14,001 nucleotides of DNA, taken from the NCBI GenBank assembly GCA_013349695.1, contig DUZD01000044.1, positions 1 through 14,001 on the forward strand. The letters are read 5' to 3'. The notes under the pieces were generated by a model. It searched no databases and was not told the DNA's origin. It saw only the letters and a list, made by a program, of their open reading frames with translations. The translations under genes were made by a program, and so were the position numbers. Within the stretch, counting starts at the first letter, position 1. Every line of letters starts with the position of its first letter. This document shows, in pieces, positions 9,907 to 14,001 of the stretch. Origin of the DNA: Rhodospirillaceae bacterium (GTDB lineage Bacteria > Pseudomonadota > Alphaproteobacteria > Rhodospirillales > 2-02-FULL-58-16).

Positions 9907-10008
9907 ATGATTATTCCTTCGAGAGACAAAAACGGCCGGAGTTCCCGGATGAACCACATATCAGAGGCTGGAATCGAGATTCCGGGCGCAAGAAACTCCG
10001 ATGTTTGA
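9907..10008 (+). CDS. Possible 33-residue leader peptide
   Basis: A short frame (MIIPSRDKNGRSS...ARNSDV) begins at ATG 9907 behind GAGGAG, one of the strongest Shine-Dalgarno sequences in the window, with 5-7 nt spacing. It ends in a TGA that overlaps the first codons of the SpoIIAA-like gene (ATGTTTGA at 10001-10008), which has no clear ribosome binding site of its own. It may be a translated leader that brings ribosomes to the next start. The peptide has no recognisable domain. It could also be a chance frame. Confidence 0.35.
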   Translation: MIIPSRDKNGRSSRMNHISEAGIEIPGARNSDV

Positions 10009-10357
10009 AATGCTTGCCGAAAGCGAGGGGAAAATGGTCGGCGTCCGCGCCACGGGACGGCTCACCGACGCCGACTACAAGGAGTTCCTGCCCAAGCTGG
10101 AGGAGATCATCGGCCGGCACGGGCGCGTCCGCCTTCTCCTCGATTTGGAGGGCTTCGAGGGCTGGGAGCCCCACGCCGCCTGGGACGATTTCACCTTCGG
10201 CATGACCCATTGGAACCATTTCGAACGGATGGCCCTGGTCGGCGATAAAAATTGGGAGGAGTTGGTGGCAAAGCTTATGAACCTTCTGATGCGGGGCGAG
10301 GCCCGTTTTTTCGCCACCGCCGAGATGGCCGCCGCCTGGGCGTGGATCAAGGAATAG
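10001..10357 (+). CDS. SpoIIAA-like (STAS/SEC14 fold) protein
   Basis: A 118-residue protein of the SpoIIAA-like family (DUF3478 type), small soluble proteins with the STAS/SEC14-like fold whose biochemical role is mostly unknown. Family landmarks are the N-terminal MFEMLAESEGKMVGVRATG strand, then LTDADYKEFLPKLEEII. The core LLLDLEGFEGWE (45-55) continues through WDDFTFGMTHWNHFERMALVGDKNWEE (61-87), and the C-terminal helix is AEMAAAWAWI. Length is typical. It lacks the phosphorylatable DSxG motif of true anti-sigma-factor antagonists, so partner switching should not be assumed. ATG 10001 agrees with the family start but has no clear Shine-Dalgarno sequence; the overlapping short frame upstream may supply ribosomes. 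Confidence 0.88.
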   Translation: MFEMLAESEGKMVGVRATGRLTDADYKEFLPKLEEIIGRHGRVRLLLDLEGFEGWEPHAAWDDFTFGMTHWNHFERMALVGDKNWEELVAKLMNLLMRGEARFFATAEMAAAWAWIKE

Positions 10358-10420
10358 GCGGTTCCCGCTCGCCTCCCCATTTCCCACGAAGATAAAGAAG
10401 GTTCATCGTCGCCGGGTTGT

Positions 10421-11932
10421 TTAATTCAGCCGGAAGCGCCGCCGGACGGCGAGGATGAACAGGGTAAGCAGGCCCAGCGAGATCACCGACTGCAAGGTGG
10501 CCAGGAACTTGAGCAATAAGGGCGGTGTGGCGAAGACGGCGGCTTCCGGGGCGCCGGCGGCTTTCAGCGGAATCCATACCGAGAACGGCCTGAACAGTTG
10601 CGCCATGGCGAAGTCGAAGGCGGCGCCGGGCGCGGCGGCGGCAAGGGCGTAGCAAAACCAGAACACCACCGTGACGCCGACGAGCCATCCCAGTGGGAGG
10701 ACGACGCTACGCCCGTAATCGGCGGTCCGTTCATAAAGCAGGGTTAACAGCCAAACAAACCCTTTGTTGCTCATCAAGTTGCGCAGGCTCTTGTCCATCG
10801 AGTCGCGCAGGCTCTTCTGCTCGAGGGCGTAGAACATCGCCTCCTCGTTCCTGGCCCCTATATTGCCCATGGCCAGCTTGAGCGTCCGGTAGGCCCGAGC
10901 GGCGTGTTCCTTTGACGTGTCCTCGAACGTAGCGCCGGTGAAATCGGTATCCTGGCGGAGTTCCGCGTTGTGGAATTCGGGTGCGACGTGGAAGATGGTC
11001 TTCGTGAAGCGGGCCGTATCCAGGAACCGGCGGTTGAAGAAATCGGCCCGTCCTTTGAACACGACGTCCGCGAAATCGGCAATCCGGAACTTCCTCGACG
11101 GAGCCTCTTCGTCCGCGCCGCCGGAGAAGTCGGCGGCCCCGCTGAAGTAGGCGTCGCTGCTGAACGCGGCCTCGCGGAAGTTGGCGTTGCCGCTGAACGT
11201 GGCCTCGCCGAAGTTGGCGGCGCGGCTGAACGCGGCCTTGCTGAAGTAGGCGTTGCCGCTGAACGCGGCCTCGTCGAAGTTGGCGGCGCGGCTGAACGCG
11301 GCCTCGCCGAAGTTGGCGCCGCGGCTGAACGCGGCCTCGCAGAAGTAGGCGTTGCCGCTGAACGCGGCCTCGCGGAAGTAGGCGTTGCCGCTGAACGCGC
11401 CCTTGACGAAGTTGGCGGCGCGGCTGAACGCGGCCTTGCCGAAGTTGGCGTTGCCGCTGAACGCGGCCTCGCTGAAGTCGGCGGCGCCGCTGAACGCGGC
11501 CTCGCCGAAGTTGGCGCCGCGGCTGAACGCGGCCTCGCTGAAGTCGGCGGCGCCGCTGAACGCGGCCTCGCCGAAGTTGGCGCCGCCGCTGAACGCGGCT
11601 TTTATGAAACATACCCTGGGAAACGGCTTGTCCTTCGTGAAACCGGCGAAGGATACGTTTACCGGAAAGGCCACGCCCGTCAGGTCGGCGGTTTTTTTGT
11701 CCCCGCGCGCCTCGTCGATGAAGGCGAGGACGGATGCGTTGAAGCGCGTGACTTCATTTTCGCCCCAATCCGCCTTTTCGCTCCTGTTGCCTTCATCGTC
11801 TTCCATGGGCAGGTGGAAGCGGCACCAGGATTTGTCCGCGAACCCGAAGAAATCGGTCTCGCCCTCGAACTGGCAGCCGGGACCGAGGTTCTCAAAAGGC
11901 CACGGCCGTTCGCGGTGGAACTTGCAGGGCAT
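10421..11932 (-). CDS. Pentapeptide-repeat membrane protein with N-terminal CxFH motifs
   Basis: A 503-residue protein read leftwards from ATG 11932, with GAGGAA 7 nt upstream. Four parts are visible. The N-terminus holds two similar motifs, CKFH (Cys3, His6) and CRFH (Cys37, His40), plus Cys20, a possible metal site. Residues about 114-256 are thirteen 11-residue repeats of the form FSGNANFGEAA, the spacing seen in the Pentapeptide_3 group and expected to build a beta-helix. A charged helical stretch (about 340-400, ARAYRTLKLAMGN) follows. The C-terminus has two predicted membrane helices (about 410-432 and 471-496) flanking an RPFSVW segment and ends RRRFRLN. A membrane-anchored repeat rod with a cytoplasmic Cys/His module is plausible; the function is unknown. 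It ends 63 bp from the convergent SpoIIAA-like gene with no clear terminator between. Confidence 0.88.
   Translation of the reverse strand: MPCKFHRERPWPFENLGPGCQFEGETDFFGFADKSWCRFHLPMEDDEGNRSEKADWGENEVTRFNASVLAFIDEARGDKKTADLTGVAFPVNVSFAGFTKDKPFPRVCFIKAAFSGGANFGEAAFSGAADFSEAAFSRGANFGEAAFSGAADFSEAAFSGNANFGKAAFSRAANFVKGAFSGNAYFREAAFSGNAYFCEAAFSRGANFGEAAFSRAANFDEAAFSGNAYFSKAAFSRAANFGEATFSGNANFREAAFSSDAYFSGAADFSGGADEEAPSRKFRIADFADVVFKGRADFFNRRFLDTARFTKTIFHVAPEFHNAELRQDTDFTGATFEDTSKEHAARAYRTLKLAMGNIGARNEEAMFYALEQKSLRDSMDKSLRNLMSNKGFVWLLTLLYERTADYGRSVVLPLGWLVGVTVVFWFCYALAAAAPGAAFDFAMAQLFRPFSVWIPLKAAGAPEAAVFATPPLLLKFLATLQSVISLGLLTLFILAVRRRFRLN
11165..11593 (-). repeat. Thirteen 33-bp coding repeats
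   Basis: Thirteen head-to-tail 33-bp units encode the 11-residue repeats (FSGGANFGEAA, FSGAADFSEAA and so on) of the pentapeptide-repeat protein. Several units are nearly identical at DNA level, for example the alternating pairs at about 11460-11593, which suggests recent slippage or unequal crossing-over. Because the unit has few stop-like triplets, long false frames appear on the opposite strand. A partial, diverged unit follows down to about 11130. Confidence 0.92.
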
Positions 11933-12127
11933 GGGCGTATTCCTCGCAATATTCTCCGAACCATGCTACCGGCGGCCGCGAAGCTTGTGAAGGGGCGGGG
12001 CCAAATTCAGTTATCGGGCGCCAATTCCGTCAATTCTCTGTGATCTCCGTGTCTCCTCCCTACGCTATGTGTTGAAAAACGACGTTGCTCCTCCAGCCGC
12101 TTCCGCCTGGCCTCGGCTGACTATCGG
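11933..12127. other. Gap upstream of the pentapeptide-repeat gene
   Basis: 195 bp between the stop of the leftward receiver protein and the start of the leftward pentapeptide-repeat gene. Apart from the GAGGAA ribosome binding site next to 11932, I see no gene, hairpin terminator or convincing promoter. A ctctgtgatctccgtgtctc stretch (12034-12053) resembles low-complexity 'ctctgtg' sequence seen between genes in many bacteria. Confidence 0.5.
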
Positions 12128-14001
12128 CTATTTGGATGGCTTCAACAATGCGGCCAGGAGAGTCTCCTGGGTGACGGCGCTTTTCTTCGCCAGTTCCGCG
12201 GGTGACGGAGCCGGGCCGGAAGGGATCAGGCCATTCGTTAAGGGCACGGCTGGCGGCGCGGGAGGCGGCGGCGCTTGCGCGGCCGGCGCGGCGGGCGGTA
12301 CGGGAGGCGGCGGCGCTTGCGCGGCCGGCGGGGCCTGTGGCTCGGGAGGCGGCGGCGCTTGCGCGGCCGGCACGGCCTGTGGCTCGGGAGGCGGCGGTGC
12401 TTGCGCGGCCGGCGCGGCTGGTGGCGCGGGAGGCGGCGGCGGTGCTTGCTGCGCGTCCGGCGCGGCCGTGTCGGCGCCCGGTGCGCCGTTCGCCCGCGCG
12501 GATGGAGGCGCGAAGTTGGACGGCATGCGCCCGGTTCCCCAAGGCAAAAAAACAACATTTCCCGCCTCCTTCGGTGTCGGAGCGGGCTTTTCGGCGCCGA
12601 AAACGTCGCCTCTTTCCTTGGAGGTGGAGGACTGAAACAAGGAAGACGGCGGGACGGACGCGGGCATGGGCTCCGGGTCGGTCCTTTCACGGGGCGATTT
12701 CTTGGCCAAGACCCTGGTCTCTCCGGGCGGTCCTGGCGGGACCGGTTCACGAGCCTCCCGCGGCTCTGTTCGATCTTCGGCTATCAGCGGAGTTTCTTGC
12801 GGCGGCAAGGACGCGTCTTTCGGGGCGGTCACGGCCGCCGGTCCCTCCTCGCCAGGGACAGGGGCTTGGTCCGGAGTGGCGTCCGCCGGGGAGGATTCCA
12901 CCGTTTCCGGTGCCAGGAATTCGCCATCACCGGCATCAGCGGCGGATTCCCGCTTTCGGCCGCCGCTGCTGTCCGGGGACGCCCATTGACGGATCAGGAG
13001 CGGGCGCTCGGCCTCCGAGGGACGCTGGGCGTCCCGTTGTTGCTCGAAAACCTTGCGGATACGCGAGATGAGGGATTCGCCTTCGATCGGCTTGGCGACA
13101 AAACCGATGGCTCCTTCCTTGCGAGCTTCCGGAACACGGTTAAAATCAACGCTGCCGGTGATCATGATGATGGGGATGGAGGAAGGGGTCTCGGCCTCTT
13201 CGCCGGCGCGGATCCGCCGCACGAACTCCAACCCATCCATGGGCGCCATGTTCCAGGGACAGATGATCACGTCGAAGGGAGTCTGCTCGAGCATCTTCGA
13301 AGCCTGGGCGCCGTCTGGCGCTTCTTCGATCGCTTGCGCGCCGGCCGAACGCAAAATGGTCCCTATTTGCAGGGCGAGGCCAACACGGTCGGCGTCGTCG
13401 ACAATGAGGAATTTCCAGAATTCAAAACCGGAAAGGAACTTGGCGTCGGTCCGCCCCCCCTTCGGCGTCTCTTCCGTGGTTGGCGTCTCGAACGTGACGG
13501 CCGCGCCCTCCTGCTGCCCGCCGAGAACCTTGCGGACGCATGCCAAGAGGATTTCGCCCGAGACCGGCCTCTCGATGAATCCGATATTCCCTTGCTCGCG
13601 GGCCTCGGGAAACCGGTCGAGGTCGCCGGGGTTCACGGGCATGACAACGGCCGTGGAAGGGGGGGTCTCGGAATCCGTGCCGGCGCGGATCCGCCGCACG
13701 AGCTCCAACCCATCCATTGGCGCCGTGTTGCAGGGACAGATAATCGCGTCGAAACGAATCCGTTCGAGCATTTTCAAGGCCTGGCCGCCGTCTCGCGCCT
13801 CGTGGATCGTTTGCGCGCCGGCCGAACGCAAAATGGTCCTTATTTGCGCATCGAGGCCAACATGGTCGGCGTCGTCGACAATGAGGAAATTCCAGAACTC
13901 AAAACCGGAAAGGGCCTTGACATCGGCCCGCCCCCCCTTCGGCGTCTCTTCCGTGGTTGGCGTCTCGAACGTGACGGCCGCGCCCTCCTGCTGCCCGCCG
14001 A
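12128..14001 (-). CDS. Multi-receiver protein with phospho-dead receivers and Pro-rich tail (5' end outside window)
   Basis: The leftward frame is open from the right edge to a TAG at 12128-12130, so the start lies beyond 14001; the TTG at 13831 falls inside a receiver domain and is not the start. At least two CheY-like receiver domains are present (about 13520-13894 and 13043-13417). Both keep the acidic pair (FLIVDDAD), but the phosphoacceptor position reads Pro (IICPCNTAPMDG and IICPWNMAPMDG; codons 13733-13735 and 13256-13258). The right copy has also lost the conserved Thr and Lys (VVMPVN, ERP), while the left keeps them (IMITGS, AKP). A low-complexity linker, Pro/Ala repeats and a short terminal helix (ELAKKSAVTQETLLAALLKPSK) follow. 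No output domain is visible. Likely a phosphorylation-independent scaffold or adaptor; partner unknown. Confidence 0.85.
   Translation of the reverse strand, partial: GGQQEGAAVTFETPTTEETPKGGRADVKALSGFEFWNFLIVDDADHVGLDAQIRTILRSAGAQTIHEARDGGQALKMLERIRFDAIICPCNTAPMDGLELVRRIRAGTDSETPPSTAVVMPVNPGDLDRFPEAREQGNIGFIERPVSGEILLACVRKVLGGQQEGAAVTFETPTTEETPKGGRTDAKFLSGFEFWKFLIVDDADRVGLALQIGTILRSAGAQAIEEAPDGAQASKMLEQTPFDVIICPWNMAPMDGLEFVRRIRAGEEAETPSSIPIIMITGSVDFNRVPEARKEGAIGFVAKPIEGESLISRIRKVFEQQRDAQRPSEAERPLLIRQWASPDSSGGRKRESAADAGDGEFLAPETVESSPADATPDQAPVPGEEGPAAVTAPKDASLPPQETPLIAEDRTEPREAREPVPPGPPGETRVLAKKSPRERTDPEPMPASVPPSSLFQSSTSKERGDVFGAEKPAPTPKEAGNVVFLPWGTGRMPSNFAPPSARANGAPGADTAAPDAQQAPPPPPAPPAAPAAQAPPPPEPQAVPAAQAPPPPEPQAPPAAQAPPPPVPPAAPAAQAPPPPAPPAVPLTNGLIPSGPAPSPAELAKKSAVTQETLLAALLKPSK
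12242..12409 (-). repeat. Four 42-bp repeats encoding AAQAPPPPxPxAxP
   Basis: Four head-to-tail 42-bp units encode 14-residue Pro/Ala blocks (AAQAPPPPEPQAVP and variants) in the tail of the multi-receiver protein. A fifth, degenerate unit with one extra proline extends to about 12454. Such sequence forms a flexible, extended spacer between the receivers and the C-terminal helix. The frame is kept throughout, so the repeats are coding, not a CRISPR array. Confidence 0.88.
13043..14001 (-). repeat. 477-bp tandem duplication of linker plus receiver
   Basis: Sequence repeats with a 477-bp (159-codon) period inside the multi-receiver gene. Bases 13451-13524 and 13928-14001 (74 bp, up to the window edge) are identical by eye and encode the linker GGQQEGAAVTFETPTTEETP. 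The receivers that follow are similar in their first halves and much less so after the ETP motif. Since the match runs to the edge, the repeat boundary and perhaps more copies lie outside the window. Confidence 0.88.

Noticed and set aside
11165..11593. Regular repeats as a CRISPR array
   Set aside because: Units are contiguous without unique spacers and keep a protein reading frame; the same holds for the 42-bp repeats at 12242-12409.
10970..12043. 357-codon + strand frame with GLAEVGVAAERG repeats
   Set aside because: It is the antisense reading of the 33-bp repeat tract; the minus-strand frame has the pentapeptide pattern, a good ribosome binding site and membrane helices.
13829..13831. 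TTG as the start of the multi-receiver protein
   Set aside because: It falls in the middle of a receiver domain, and the frame stays open with homologous sequence (FLIVDDADH) to the window edge.

Overview
The window looks like a GC-rich alphaproteobacterial chromosome, most like Rhodospirillales. The evidence is the uninterrupted order mdh-sucC-sucD-sucA-sucB-lpdA, the alphaproteobacterial type of each protein, and the receiver-domain family at the right end. The genus cannot be fixed from the sequence alone.

Left edge (1-835): a small, somewhat AT-richer accessory region read leftwards. It holds a short two-helix membrane protein and the first codons of a second gene that leaves the window. 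The two are joined by a 14-bp perfect inverted repeat that places the second gene's Shine-Dalgarno sequence in a hairpin arm. Between this pair and mdh lies about 430 bp without a gene. It contains a cluster of short direct repeats and palindromes, a candidate promoter, and a hairpin followed by eight T residues just ahead of mdh.

Centre (836-9703): the TCA-cycle operon on the + strand. It encodes malate dehydrogenase (with an unusual basic C-terminal tail), both subunits of succinyl-CoA synthetase, and the E1, E2 and E3 components of the 2-oxoglutarate dehydrogenase complex. Together they convert 2-oxoglutarate to succinyl-CoA and then succinate, and malate to oxaloacetate. Genes overlap or nearly touch except for a 120-bp gap before sucA. 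That gap contains a nested hairpin ending 6 nt before the sucA ATG and no visible Shine-Dalgarno sequence, so sucA may be under separate translational control.

Right part (9704-14001): a long imperfect palindrome follows lpdA. Next come a possible 33-codon leader ORF overlapping a SpoIIAA-like (STAS/SEC14) protein. On the opposite strand are a pentapeptide-repeat membrane protein built on thirteen 33-bp repeats and a large multi-receiver protein that continues beyond the right edge. Both visible receiver domains of that protein have proline where the phosphoacceptor aspartate should be. They lie in a 477-bp tandem duplication and are followed by a long Pro/Ala-rich tail with 42-bp repeats.

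No RNA gene, CRISPR array or intact transposase gene was seen. The most interesting items are the phospho-dead tandem receivers, the hairpin coupling the two genes at the left edge, the basic tail on Mdh, the sucA leader hairpin and the paired CxFH motifs in the pentapeptide-repeat protein. The sequence does not prove a wholly new system.
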